30,819 bases of DNA. It comes from an uncultured Treponema sp. (GTDB lineage: Bacteria > Spirochaetota > Spirochaetia > Treponematales > Treponemataceae). Numbering within the stretch: position 1 is the stretch's first letter; each line of letters begins with the position of its first letter. Both the position numbers and the translations under genes were made by a program. The notes under the pieces are model-generated. The model searched no databases and was not told the DNA's origin. It saw only the letters and a list, made by a program, of their open reading frames with translations. Where the stretch lies: NCBI GenBank assembly GCA_937885175.1, contig CAKZZO010000006.1:1-30819 (forward strand), written 5' to 3'. Of the stretch, positions 1-7,588 are shown piece after piece.

Positions 1-359
<359 letters not shown>

Positions 360-362
360 ATT

Positions 363-468
363 ATCGTTTCCGTTCCTTTTCTTCCTTCACTTTCTTCTTC
401 TTACCATTCGCCCGTGCAGCCCGGTCTTAAGACCCTGATGCACGGTCCGAGATGACATGGCATAAAAT
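363..468 (+). other. 23S-5S internal transcribed spacer with processing stem
   Basis: The spacer begins with a pyrimidine-rich tract (about 365-402) and then holds a stem: CCGTGCA at 412-418 pairs with TGCACGG at 439-445. Inside it sits the self-complementary GGTCTTAAGACC at 423-434. The position between 23S and 5S fits an RNase III-type processing structure; that role is inferred. No tRNA gene is visible in the spacer. Confidence 0.55.
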
Positions 469-576
469 GCCGGTGGCCATAGCGGAGGGGCAATACCCGT
501 TCCCATACCGAACACGGAAGTCAAGCCCTCTTGCGCCGATGATACTGCTGACGCGGGAAAGTAGGTAGCTGCCGGC
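469..576 (+). rRNA. rrf: 5S ribosomal RNA
   Basis: The ends pair as 5S helix I: GCCGGT at 469-474 with GCCGGC at 571-576. Between them is the conserved core with CCCGTTCCCATACCGAACACGGAAGTCAAG, here at about 508-536. The length of about 108 bases is slightly short but within the bacterial range. T-rich sequence at 577-600 directly follows and probably ends the rRNA operon. Confidence 0.95.
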
Positions 577-883
577 TTTTTTCTTTTTAAATCCTTTTTT
601 TCAATTAACACAGATACACGCAGATGGACTCTGATGGGACACGGATGATTTTAATTTTTATCTGTGACTTATCTGTGTTAATCCGTGTACATCTGTGGTT
701 TATTTTTTGCAAAGCTGACTGGATGACGCATGCGCAGGTGCGTGGAGCGGGGACGGCTATGCCGTCAGTGCGTAGCACCGAGGGTGACTGAGCCGCGAAA
801 TGCCCGTTTGCTTACCGCATAATGGTGGAAAGCAAAGAAAATGTTGGTTGAGAATGACTTGTGCGCCCAAATAAAAACTTAAA
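577..883. other. Intergenic gap between 5S rRNA and trpA
   Basis: This is a convergent gap between the plus-strand rRNA operon and the minus-strand trp cluster, with no credible gene. It holds the periodic inverted repeat at 605-697 and two small hairpins: GACGGC/GCCGTC at 752-766 and GTGC/GCAC at 768-778. I see no convincing intrinsic terminator just after trpA. Confidence 0.6.
605..697. repeat. Periodic inverted repeat of ACACAGAT/ATCTGTGT units
   Basis: Four left units (CACAGAT 609, CGCAGAT 619, CTCTGAT 629, CACGGAT 640) face four right units of opposite orientation (ATCTGTG 660, ATCTGTG 671, ATCCGTG 681, ATCTGTG 691). They repeat every 10 to 11 bases. The core includes perfect 11-bp arms, TTAACACAGAT at 605-615 and ATCTGTGTTAA at 671-681. 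From general knowledge, similar strings recur in intergenic DNA of unrelated bacteria; their function is not established. Confidence 0.7.
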
Positions 884-1636
884 CTAAAGGGTTGTTAATT
901 CGCGGGCTTTTGATTCGATGACAGAAGCGAGTTGGGCTGGGGCTGCTTGGTGTTCGGCGATAAGTCGGACGAAGACACTTCCTGCAACGATGGCTTCAAC
1001 GTGGCTGGCAAGGGCTTTTGCTTGCGTTCCGTTTGAAATGCCGAATCCTCCGTAGATTCTGGACCCTCCTTCGCTTACTTTTTTGATGAAATCAAGGGTT
1101 TCTTTGTTGATTGTTGTGTCGCTGCCTGTGATGCCGGTTCGTAGGGCTGCGTAGATGTAGGGAAAGCCTGCATGGGCAAGGATGTGAAGCCGTTCTGGTG
1201 ACATGGATGGAGCGGCAACGGGGATATTTACCATGCCGTTTTCCTTGCATGATGCGGTGAGTCCCTCATCGTGGTCAAAGGGCAGGTCTGGAATTATCAT
1301 GCCCTTTACGCCTGACCGGGAGGCTTTTTTGCAGAAGTTTGCTACTCCAGGGGCATAGACGAGGCTTCCGTAACTCATCAAGTAGATTGTTGTATTTGGA
1401 AATTCTTTGTGTATTTGGGTGATGAAGGCTAATCCGTCAGCGGTTTTGTAATTGCGCTTGAGGACGGTGGTGCATGCTGTCTGGATTGCCGGTCCGTCTG
1501 CACTGGGGTCTGAGAAGGGTAATTGGATTTCCAGAATGTCTGCGCCGCCTTTTACGAGGGCACGTGCTGCGGTAAGGCTGAGTTCATCGCTGGGATAGCC
1601 TGCAACTAGATGGCTCATCAGTTTGATTTTTTCCAT
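884..1636 (-). CDS. trpA: Tryptophan synthase alpha subunit
   Basis: TrpA cleaves indole-3-glycerol phosphate to indole and glyceraldehyde 3-phosphate, passing indole to TrpB. The 250-residue protein is a TIM barrel. The family signature LEIQLPFSDPSADGP spans residues 35-49, giving Glu36 and Asp47 as the counterparts of catalytic E. coli Glu49 and Asp60. The phosphate-binding end of the barrel is visible as GGFGIS and IVAGS. The N-terminus is shorter than in E. coli (268 residues), but GGAGAAG sits 4 bases before this ATG. It is the last gene of the trp cluster, 49 bases after the dehydrogenase gene, which separates it from trpB. Confidence 0.96.
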   Translation of the reverse strand: MEKIKLMSHLVAGYPSDELSLTAARALVKGGADILEIQLPFSDPSADGPAIQTACTTVLKRNYKTADGLAFITQIHKEFPNTTIYLMSYGSLVYAPGVANFCKKASRSGVKGMIIPDLPFDHDEGLTASCKENGMVNIPVAAPSMSPERLHILAHAGFPYIYAALRTGITGSDTTINKETLDFIKKVSEGGSRIYGGFGISNGTQAKALASHVEAIVAGSVFVRLIAEHQAAPAQLASVIESKARELTTL

Positions 1637-1685
1637 AATTCTTCTCCATTATTTTGTGTATCTCTATTTTCTGTCTCGTTACTCA

Positions 1686-2462
1686 TTAGTGACCGAGGTA
1701 TTTTCCTATTGCGTAGACCAGTTTTCGTATCCATGAGCGGGGGAAGAATCGTGTAAGGAGGACGGTACACTTTGTGCTGAGTCCCGGAAGGGCAAGGGCT
1801 TTTCCCCTCATAAGATTCTTATAGCCACAGATTGCAACTGACAGACTGTCTGCAAAAAAGGGGGCGATTTTTTGTGATGTCTTTGCTTCTGCCACATCCC
1901 AGAAGTCTGTCTTGACAGGGCCCGGACAGAGGGCTGTAACGGTAATGCCGGATTTTTTGAGTTCGGTAAATAGTGCCTCGCTGAATGAGCGCACATATGC
2001 CTTTGTAGCGTAGTAGACGGACATTTTTGGTCCGGGCATGAAGGAGGCGACCGATGCAACGTTTAAGATGCGACCTGATTTTCTTTCCAGCATCTGAGGC
2101 AGAAAGTGGTAGGTCATTTCGGTGAGGGCGGTTATGTTCAGTTGAATCATCTGCTGCTGTTTTTCCAGATTACAATCTGCAAAAAGTCCAAAATCGCCAA
2201 AGCCTGCATTGTTTACGAGAATGTCAACAGAAAGATTCTGGCTCTGGGTAAAATCATAGAGGGCTTTTGCCGCATTTGGCTGGGACAAATCCTGAGTACA
2301 TATGGTTGCTGTGATGTGAAAAGCACTTTCAACTTCTGCTTTCAGTGCTTTTAATTTGTCCTCGCGGCGGGCTACGAGAATAAGATTGTAGCCATCGGAT
2401 GCAAGGAGGCGGGCAAGTTCAAAGCCGATTCCGCCAGATGCGCCTGTTATTAGTGCCGTCAT
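1686..2462 (-). CDS. Short-chain dehydrogenase/reductase (SDR) within the trp cluster
   Basis: This is a 258-residue classical SDR, an NAD(P)-dependent oxidoreductase of unknown substrate. The nucleotide-binding motif TGASGGIG is at residues 6-13, NNAG at 84-87, and the catalytic set is Ser137, Tyr150 and Lys154 (YYATK). The Arg-rich ARREDK after the second strand favours NADP. A clear GGAGG precedes the ATG. It lies 24 bases after trpB and 49 bases before trpA, so it is very likely co-transcribed with them. No tryptophan-pathway step needs an SDR, so the link is positional only. The basic, hydrophobic C-terminus (about 225-258) could touch the membrane. Confidence 0.9.
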   Translation of the reverse strand: MTALITGASGGIGFELARLLASDGYNLILVARREDKLKALKAEVESAFHITATICTQDLSQPNAAKALYDFTQSQNLSVDILVNNAGFGDFGLFADCNLEKQQQMIQLNITALTEMTYHFLPQMLERKSGRILNVASVASFMPGPKMSVYYATKAYVRSFSEALFTELKKSGITVTALCPGPVKTDFWDVAEAKTSQKIAPFFADSLSVAICGYKNLMRGKALALPGLSTKCTVLLTRFFPRSWIRKLVYAIGKYLGH

Positions 2463-2486
2463 GCTATGAGCCTCCTTTTTTAGGGA

Positions 2487-3764
2487 TTAAAATCCCATGA
2501 CATTTGCATCGTGAATGTCTTTTCCGCCTTCAAGGCGTTCGATTTCCGCATGGAGGAAGTCAAGCCATTTTTGTGGACGAAATACGGGACTGGTGATGAA
2601 GACATCCTTATCGCCGCGTCCACTCATGTTGATGATGATGGCCTGGTCAGAAGGAATTTCCTTTGCGATTTTGATTGCGGCGGCTCCTGCATGAGCAGAT
2701 TCTAGGGCAAAGAGAATGCCTTCGTTTTTTGCGAAAAAACTGACTGCTTCCAGGGCTTCCTTGTCCAGAATTGAGGTAAATTCAACTCTGCCAGACTGTC
2801 CGAGGGCAGCGAGTTGAGGTCCTATGCCGCAGTAGTCAAGTCCAGCGGAAATGCTTCTGGTGGGGAGCGCCTGTCCGTCTTCGTCCAGCAGAAAACGTGA
2901 CTTGTATCCGTGCAAAATGCCGTCTCTTGCGGCATTTCCTGTCATGCGGCTTGCGTTTTCTCCTGCATTTGGTCCGATGCCGCCGGCTTCTGCTCCGATA
3001 AGGCGGGGTTCCTTTTCATTGATGAAGGGCTCAAAAAAACCGATGGAGTTTGAGCCGCCACCTACACAGGCAACCATGGCGCCAATCTTGATACCCCGCT
3101 CTGCAGCCTGTTTTTTGACTTCTCGGCCGATAACTGACTGAAATTCTCGAACGATGTCGGGAAAGGGGGCGGGGCCTAGTGCACTTCCCGATACATAATG
3201 AGTGGAGTCAGGATTTGCCGCCCAGTCTCGCATTGCCTCGTTTACCGCGTCCTTTAGGGTGCGGCTGCCAGAGGTGACGGCTCGGACTTTTGCTCCGTAC
3301 AGTTCCATGGCGGCCACGTTGGGTTGCTGACGGCGTACATCAACTTCACCCATGTAGATTGTGCAGTCCAAGCCCAGTTTTGCACATGCGGCTGCAGTTG
3401 CAAGTCCATGTTGACCAGCTCCAGTTTCTGCGATTATACGCTTTTTTCCCATGCGCTTTGCCAGAAGACATTGACCGATGGCGTTATTGATTTTATGCGC
3501 ACCGGTGTTGGCTAGTCCTTCCAGTTTAATGTAAATCTGTGCACCACCGAGAAGTCTTGTGGCAGTGGGAGCAAAATAGAGGGGTGTTTCCCGTCCAATG
3601 TAGTCACGGCGAATGATTTCCAGTTCATGTAAGAAAGATTTGTCCTGCATTGCTTCTTTGAATGCCGCTTCCAGTTCATCCAGGGGACGGCTCAGGACTT
3701 CGGCGACGTATTTTCCACCATATTGTGAAAAAAATCCCTTTGTTGAATACGTGTTACTGTTCAT
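2487..3764 (-). CDS. trpB: Tryptophan synthase beta subunit
   Basis: TrpB is the PLP enzyme that condenses indole with serine to give tryptophan. The 425-residue protein is of the TrpB1 type: it starts with the GFFSQYGGKYVAE segment typical of the family, has the PLP lysine Lys91 in GAHKINNA, the catalytic glutamate Glu114 in AETGAGQHG, and the phosphate-binding GGGSNS at 235-240. The start is unusual: there is no Shine-Dalgarno, and the ATG lies 6 bases after a perfect TACAAT -10 box, so the mRNA is probably leaderless. No alternative ATG, GTG or TTG occurs before the conserved domain. A trp operator copy overlaps the start codon. Confidence 0.97.
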   Translation of the reverse strand: MNSNTYSTKGFFSQYGGKYVAEVLSRPLDELEAAFKEAMQDKSFLHELEIIRRDYIGRETPLYFAPTATRLLGGAQIYIKLEGLANTGAHKINNAIGQCLLAKRMGKKRIIAETGAGQHGLATAAACAKLGLDCTIYMGEVDVRRQQPNVAAMELYGAKVRAVTSGSRTLKDAVNEAMRDWAANPDSTHYVSGSALGPAPFPDIVREFQSVIGREVKKQAAERGIKIGAMVACVGGGSNSIGFFEPFINEKEPRLIGAEAGGIGPNAGENASRMTGNAARDGILHGYKSRFLLDEDGQALPTRSISAGLDYCGIGPQLAALGQSGRVEFTSILDKEALEAVSFFAKNEGILFALESAHAGAAAIKIAKEIPSDQAIIINMSGRGDKDVFITSPVFRPQKWLDFLHAEIERLEGGKDIHDANVMGF

Positions 3765-3771
3765 AGAAACA
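3752..3771. promoter_or_regulatory. Putative trp operator, trpB copy, spanning the start codon
   Basis: The plus-strand sequence is TGTTACT-GTTCAT-AGAAACA: two 7-bp inverted arms (3752-3758 and 3765-3771, one mismatch) around a 6-bp spacer. The spacer contains the complement of the trpB ATG. The same element occurs at the trpE and trpGD promoters but at different places relative to -35 and -10, so the similarity is not just shared promoter sequence. Confidence 0.7.
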
Positions 3772-3799
3772 TTGTAACGGAATAGAGTCCTTGTGTCAA
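3764..3799 (-). promoter_or_regulatory. Leaderless trpB promoter
   Basis: On the minus strand TTGACA (3799-3794) is followed after exactly 17 bases by TACAAT (3776-3771). The ATG A at 3764 is the seventh base after the -10 box, the expected transcription start, so transcription and translation would begin at the same base. Confidence 0.8.
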
Positions 3800-3874
3800 C
3801 AGAAAATTACATTGGGAAAGAAAGTTTGCAGGATATAAAGCAAAAAGACGATTTAAAAAATTAAAAGCCATTAA

Positions 3875-3914
3875 ATTATGTTCCCAAAAATGTTATAAAA
3901 AACTGGAACATAAT
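3875..3914. repeat. Perfect 10-bp inverted repeat
   Basis: ATTATGTTCC at 3875-3884 and GGAACATAAT at 3905-3914 are separated by an A/T-rich 20-base spacer. On the minus strand the stem is followed by a T-rich stretch, so it could act as a weak terminator for the upstream orphan promoter, or as a protein site. It does not match the trp operator. Confidence 0.6.
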
Positions 3915-3966
3915 CTTAATGACTTCCCTAAAGACTGTGGCATCACCCGATTGGTTGCCATCCATC

Positions 3967-4002
3967 TATATAGAGTATCGGATGGATTTGGTGATTTGTC
4001 AA
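3967..4002 (-). promoter_or_regulatory. Orphan promoter between trpCF and trpB
   Basis: On the minus strand TTGACA (4002-3997) and GATACT (3979-3974) are 17 bases apart. The inverted repeat ATCCATC (3960-3966) and GATGGAT (3981-3987) brackets the -10 and predicted start. It would drive a transcript of about 90-200 bases towards trpB. No known leader, T-box or Trp-codon-rich peptide is visible downstream, so its product is unknown. Confidence 0.5.
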
Positions 4003-4030
4003 GTTTTTTTTTCAAAAAATGTACTTTTTT

Positions 4031-4115
4031 AGGGAGGGGAGAAGTCTCTCCCCTGGGGTTCAAGCCTTGCTTTTACCCGCACCCCTCTCGCCTAGGGCGC
4101 TGCCCTAAGACCCGC
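4031..4115 (+). repeat. Intergenic two-hairpin repeat element, copy A
   Basis: Hairpin GGGGAGA-AGTC-TCTCCCC (4036-4053) is followed by an ACCC..CACCCCTCTCGCC stretch and a second hairpin with arms TAGGGC and GCCCTA (about 4093-4107). The same order of parts appears in opposite orientation at 5700-5812. The trpCF stop codon lies inside this element, so the last trpF codons come from it. Confidence 0.55.
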
Positions 4116-5678
4116 AAAAAGTTTTTTCAGCTGCTCATAATCTTTTTTTCCGGGTTCTGCTTCCACACCGCTTGCCACATCGATTACTTCCGGCTGGAAA
4201 CGCTGGCAAATTTCCCCTGCATTTTGGGGAGTGATGCCGCCGGCGAGCCAAAGTTTGGTTTTGTGGGCGACTTTTTCTACAAGTGCATCGGCAATGCGTT
4301 TTCCTGTGCCGCCGGGGGTGAGGGCGGAATGTGCGTCAACCAGTATACGTGCTTCTCCCTGTAGGCGGAGCGAATCAATCTTTGAAAGGTCGCTTTCGTC
4401 TGCAATGTTTACGGCGGCGTAGTGGGGCAGGTTTCGCTCTGGAAGGTCAAAAAATGCATGGAAGCAGCCGTGGAGTTGTATGCAGTCCAGTACGCCTTCA
4501 CGGACAAGACGGCGTACGCATTTGCCATCGATGCTGTCTGCTTCTACGATTACACCAACCAGAACGGGTGCTTTTTTTCCCTGGGATGAGGCCAGTTTGC
4601 GTATTTCCCTGCTGACGGCACGGACTGTTTTTTCATCGGTACGGCGTGGGGATTTTTCCCAGAATATGAAGCCTAAAAAATCCGCGCCAAGTTCATAGGC
4701 TTTTTTTGCATCAGCCAGGTTTGTAAGCCCGCATATTTTGACGAGGGGGCTATAATCTGTCTGAAGGTTTCGGAGCGTCTGTGCGTATTGCAGCCAGAAA
4801 GCGGCGTTTTTCGTGGCAGGAGCCTGTAAGAATGCGCTTACAAGATTTTGTGCCTGTTCAGGATTTTTTGCGGCGGCTTCTCCCAGGAGCATGGCGGTAA
4901 ATCCCAGGCTGGAAGCAAAAGAGGCTGCCTCCGGGCTTCTTATGCCGCTTTCAAAAATGACACGAACTGCTTGATTCTTGTCCTGATCTGGGGCATACCT
5001 TTTAAAAATCTGCTGGATTTTCCCAAGCAGACCTGCGGGAGTCAGCAAATCTATGGAAAAATCTCGTAAATCCCGGGCATTTACACCACAGACTATGTAC
5101 TGTGCCTTTACAACTGAGACGACGGCGGCCAGTTTTTGCAAGTCGTCGTCTTCCCTAAGTTCTATAAAGGCGGTCATGCCAAGATTCTGGCAAGCCTGTG
5201 CCATACGGGTAAGGTCTGCTGCCGAAAGAATGCGGGCAATCAAAAGTACTGCGTCCGCCCCTGAGCGGTAGGCGACATCAACTTCCTCTGGAAAAAGAAG
5301 AAAATCCTTACGCAGGATGGCGATAGGGGTGCTCTTGTGCTCTGCGGCATATTCATCTACGGCACGGGCGGCCGCCTGCAAATCCATGAGATTGCCCTTA
5401 AACCAGTGTCCTTCGGTAAGGACGGAGATGGAACTTGCTCCCGCGGCGGCATAGCGGATTGCGGTTTTTGCCGCATCCAAATCGGCTGCGATGTCACCCT
5501 TGCTGGGAGACGCCCGCTTTATTTCCAGCACAACCCCCTTGCCTGCGTTCAGGGGGGCGGGAAATGGAATTGGCGCGGCACGGACTCGCTCAGCAGGGAT
5601 GGCTGCTCCCAGCGTGTAGCCGAGGGAAGCGATATCCTCTCGGTGGCGGCTTACGATTTTGTCCAGAATGTCAGTCAT
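4092..5678 (-). CDS. trpCF: Fused indole-3-glycerol phosphate synthase / phosphoribosylanthranilate isomerase
   Basis: This bifunctional 528-residue enzyme catalyses two successive steps, anthranilate-ribotide isomerisation (TrpF) and ring closure to indole-3-glycerol phosphate (TrpC). Residues 1 to about 290 are TrpC: Lys54 in EIKRASPSKG, Lys124 in LRKDF, Glu173 in FIELRE and Glu243 in FESGI. Residues about 310-528 are TrpF: KICGLTN with Cys316 as general base, and DAHSALTPGGTGK with Asp448 as general acid. The order matches the E. coli fusion. The ATG has AGGAGAAAAGC just upstream. It follows trpGD after a 135-base spacer holding a repeat element, and its own stop codon sits in a second copy. 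Confidence 0.96.
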   Translation of the reverse strand: MTDILDKIVSRHREDIASLGYTLGAAIPAERVRAAPIPFPAPLNAGKGVVLEIKRASPSKGDIAADLDAAKTAIRYAAAGASSISVLTEGHWFKGNLMDLQAAARAVDEYAAEHKSTPIAILRKDFLLFPEEVDVAYRSGADAVLLIARILSAADLTRMAQACQNLGMTAFIELREDDDLQKLAAVVSVVKAQYIVCGVNARDLRDFSIDLLTPAGLLGKIQQIFKRYAPDQDKNQAVRVIFESGIRSPEAASFASSLGFTAMLLGEAAAKNPEQAQNLVSAFLQAPATKNAAFWLQYAQTLRNLQTDYSPLVKICGLTNLADAKKAYELGADFLGFIFWEKSPRRTDEKTVRAVSREIRKLASSQGKKAPVLVGVIVEADSIDGKCVRRLVREGVLDCIQLHGCFHAFFDLPERNLPHYAAVNIADESDLSKIDSLRLQGEARILVDAHSALTPGGTGKRIADALVEKVAHKTKLWLAGGITPQNAGEICQRFQPEVIDVASGVEAEPGKKDYEQLKKLFAGLRAAP

Positions 5679-5699
5679 GCTTTTCTCCTGAACAGAGGG

Positions 5700-5812
5700 G
5701 TTTTAGGGGTGCTACCCCTAGGCGAAGGGGGTATGGAGCCAAGGCATTCGCAACGAAGCGTGAGCGAAGTTTCGAGGCGGTGGCGACTAGGGGGAAGACA
5801 TTCCCCCTCAAG
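5700..5812 (-). repeat. Intergenic two-hairpin repeat element, copy B
   Basis: On the plus strand hairpin AGGGGT-GCT-ACCCCT is at 5705-5719 and hairpin GGGGGAA-GACA-TTCCCCC at 5790-5807. Read on the minus strand the order is 18-base G/C hairpin, spacer, ACCCCCTTCGCCTAGGGG, second hairpin, as in copy A. Here the spacer between the hairpins is longer by several tens of bases and carries GAGCGAAG-type sequence. Confidence 0.55.
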
Positions 5813-5813
5813 A

Positions 5814-7433
5814 TTATGCGCAGAGTCTTTCGCTTGTGGCACGGATTTCCTCCAGTTTTGCCTTAGCCTTTCCGCTTTCGATAGCCTGAATTGCCATGTC
5901 GTAGCCGTCCTTGATGGTGCGGGCTTTGCCTGAAATGTAGAGAACTGCGCCGGCATTGAGACCGACGGCTGCCTTGATGGTGGGACGTCCTTTTCCGTTG
6001 AGCACGTCAAGGGCGAGTTCTGCATTTTCGGCTCCGTTTCCGCCAGCAAGTTCGCTTTCATCGGCATTTCCGTTGGCGGTGGATATGCCGTATTTTTCTG
6101 GTTCTATGGTGTACTGATACTCTCTTCCGTCTTCGTTGATTTGATAGACATCGGTGGGCTGACAGGGGCTGATTTCGTCAAATCCGTCTCGGCTGGCAAT
6201 GACCATGACCCGCTTTGCTCCCAGTTTTTTTGCCGCATGAGCGTAGTCCGCCATGAGGTCTTTTGAATATACGCCTAAAACCTCGTAGTCGGCATTGGCG
6301 GGATTCAGGAGGGGCCCTAGAACGTTAAAGATAGTCTTAATCCCCAGCGCCTTTCTGATGGGAGCCGCAAAACGCATGGCGGAATGATAGACGGGTGCCA
6401 TTAAAAAGCCAAAGCCTGTCTGGTTGACAAGTTCTGCGGTTTTTTCAGGGGGTGCCATGATGTTAACTCCCAGATGCTCGTAAAAGTCTGCTGCTCCCGA
6501 CTTGGAGGAAACGGCTCTGTTTCCATGCTTTGCGATTGCCTGCCCGCAACTTGCGGCAACGATGGCTGAAAGGGAAGAAATATTGAAACTACCCTTGCAG
6601 TCACCTCCCGTTCCCACGATTTCTGCCAGTCCCTTTGTTTGCAGGGGAAAGGGGGTCTTCTTTTTGAGCAGGACTTCCGCACAGCCTGCCATTTCGTCGG
6701 CGGTGGGCTGGGGGCGCAGGGCCATGGCGGTGAGAATTGAGGCGGTAACTTTTTCGTCCATGATGCCGTCCGTAAGGTTTTCCATAAAGAGGGCTGCCTG
6801 CTCCCGTGAGAGGGGCTTTTTAGACAGCAGTTGATTCAGATAGTCTGATACCGGGAGATTTTCTCGGCGGTAATTGAGGAAGGCTCGGAACAAATCATCT
6901 CCCGCCTGGCTTGCGATGCTTTCCGGGTGGAACTGTACGCCCTCTATCATCAGCGTCTTGTGGCGGATTCCCATAATGTCGCCGTCTTTTGCCCGTGCGG
7001 TCACCTCAAATTCCGGGGGCAGGGTACTTTCGTCGATGACCAGAGAATGATAGCGGGTAAAAGAGCCGCTTTTTCCAATGATGCGGAAAAGGCCGCGACC
7101 GTCAAAGTCCATTTCCTCTACGATGCCATGACGGATACATTTTGCCTGCACGATTTTGGCACCAAAAGCCTGTCCAATAGCCTGATGTCCCAGACAGATG
7201 CCGAGAATGGGAACTTTTCCTGCAAAATATTTGATTGCTTCTATTGAGATGCCTGCTTCCGTGGGGGTTCCTGGTCCCGGGCTGATAACAAGGTAGTCGG
7301 GCTTTAGGGCCTCGATGTCTGAAATTTGCGTTTCTTTTGAGCGCAAGACTTCTACGCGGTCTTTACTGAGCCGCTCCAGTGACTGCACTACGTTGAAGGT
7401 GAATGAATCATAATTATCAATAACGACTATCAT
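5814..7433 (-). CDS. trpGD: Fused anthranilate synthase glutaminase / anthranilate phosphoribosyltransferase
   Basis: The N-terminal part (residues 1 to about 190) is the class I glutamine amidotransferase that feeds ammonia to TrpE: nucleophile Cys80 in GICLGH, with His169 and Glu171 in FHPES completing the triad. The C-terminal part (about 195-539) is TrpD, which transfers phosphoribose to anthranilate: GTGGD at 274-278, NISS at 284-287 and KHGNRAVSSKSG at 302-313. The start MIVVIDNYDSF is chosen because AGGAGAGG lies just upstream and the amidotransferase fold begins there; an in-frame upstream ATG at 7472 would add 13 unrelated residues. It has its own promoter and two trp operator copies. 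Confidence 0.96.
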   Translation of the reverse strand: MIVVIDNYDSFTFNVVQSLERLSKDRVEVLRSKETQISDIEALKPDYLVISPGPGTPTEAGISIEAIKYFAGKVPILGICLGHQAIGQAFGAKIVQAKCIRHGIVEEMDFDGRGLFRIIGKSGSFTRYHSLVIDESTLPPEFEVTARAKDGDIMGIRHKTLMIEGVQFHPESIASQAGDDLFRAFLNYRRENLPVSDYLNQLLSKKPLSREQAALFMENLTDGIMDEKVTASILTAMALRPQPTADEMAGCAEVLLKKKTPFPLQTKGLAEIVGTGGDCKGSFNISSLSAIVAASCGQAIAKHGNRAVSSKSGAADFYEHLGVNIMAPPEKTAELVNQTGFGFLMAPVYHSAMRFAAPIRKALGIKTIFNVLGPLLNPANADYEVLGVYSKDLMADYAHAAKKLGAKRVMVIASRDGFDEISPCQPTDVYQINEDGREYQYTIEPEKYGISTANGNADESELAGGNGAENAELALDVLNGKGRPTIKAAVGLNAGAVLYISGKARTIKDGYDMAIQAIESGKAKAKLEEIRATSERLCA

Positions 7434-7443
7434 AGTCCTCTCC

Positions 7444-7499
7444 TGTTTCTCTTGATAGTAACATCTTATCATACCGCAATGTTTCTGTCAATAGAAACA
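7444..7499. promoter_or_regulatory. Putative trp operators, trpGD pair
   Basis: Two copies of the element lie 36 bp apart. Site 7444-7463 reads TGTTTCT-CTTGAT-AGTAACA and site 7480-7499 reads TGTTTCT-GTCAAT-AGAAACA. The second has perfect 7-bp arms, extended to 11 bp (GCAATGTTTCT at 7476-7486 and AGAAACATTGC at 7493-7503), and contains the -35 box. The first spans the predicted transcription start. Confidence 0.75.
7456..7491 (-). promoter_or_regulatory. trpGD promoter
   Basis: On the minus strand TTGACA (7491-7486) and TAAGAT (7468-7463) are 17 bases apart, with the start expected near 7456. The leader of about 22 bases carries the AGGAGAGG ribosome site. It lies in the 155-base gap after trpE, so trpGD can be transcribed independently. 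Confidence 0.75.
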
Positions 7500-7588
7500 T
7501 TGCAATTTTTTTTTCGTGCCTGGAGCGAGGCTGAAAAGGGAGGCAGAAAGCAAAGGTTTTCTGTCATATACAGTTGTCGTCCAGTCTT

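Larger units (their letters stand above)
3765..4091. other. Intergenic region between trpCF and trpB
   Basis: These 327 bases hold the trpB promoter, a 10-bp perfect inverted repeat at 3875-3914, a second good promoter on the minus strand (4002-3967), and most of an intergenic repeat element (4031-4115). The only possible coding sequence is a 29-codon minus-strand frame at 3965-3876, whose ATG starts 2 bases after the predicted transcription start of the second promoter. I do not call it a gene. Confidence 0.55.

Noticed and set aside
3876..3965. 29-codon minus-strand gene
   Set aside because: Too short to support by composition alone and not recognised; it is kept as a possibility in the finding on the orphan promoter.
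7476..7512. Plus-strand intrinsic terminator: 11-bp stem followed by a run of T
   Set aside because: No plus-strand gene precedes it. The stem contains the -35 of the minus-strand trpGD promoter and matches five other operator copies, so a DNA operator explains it better.
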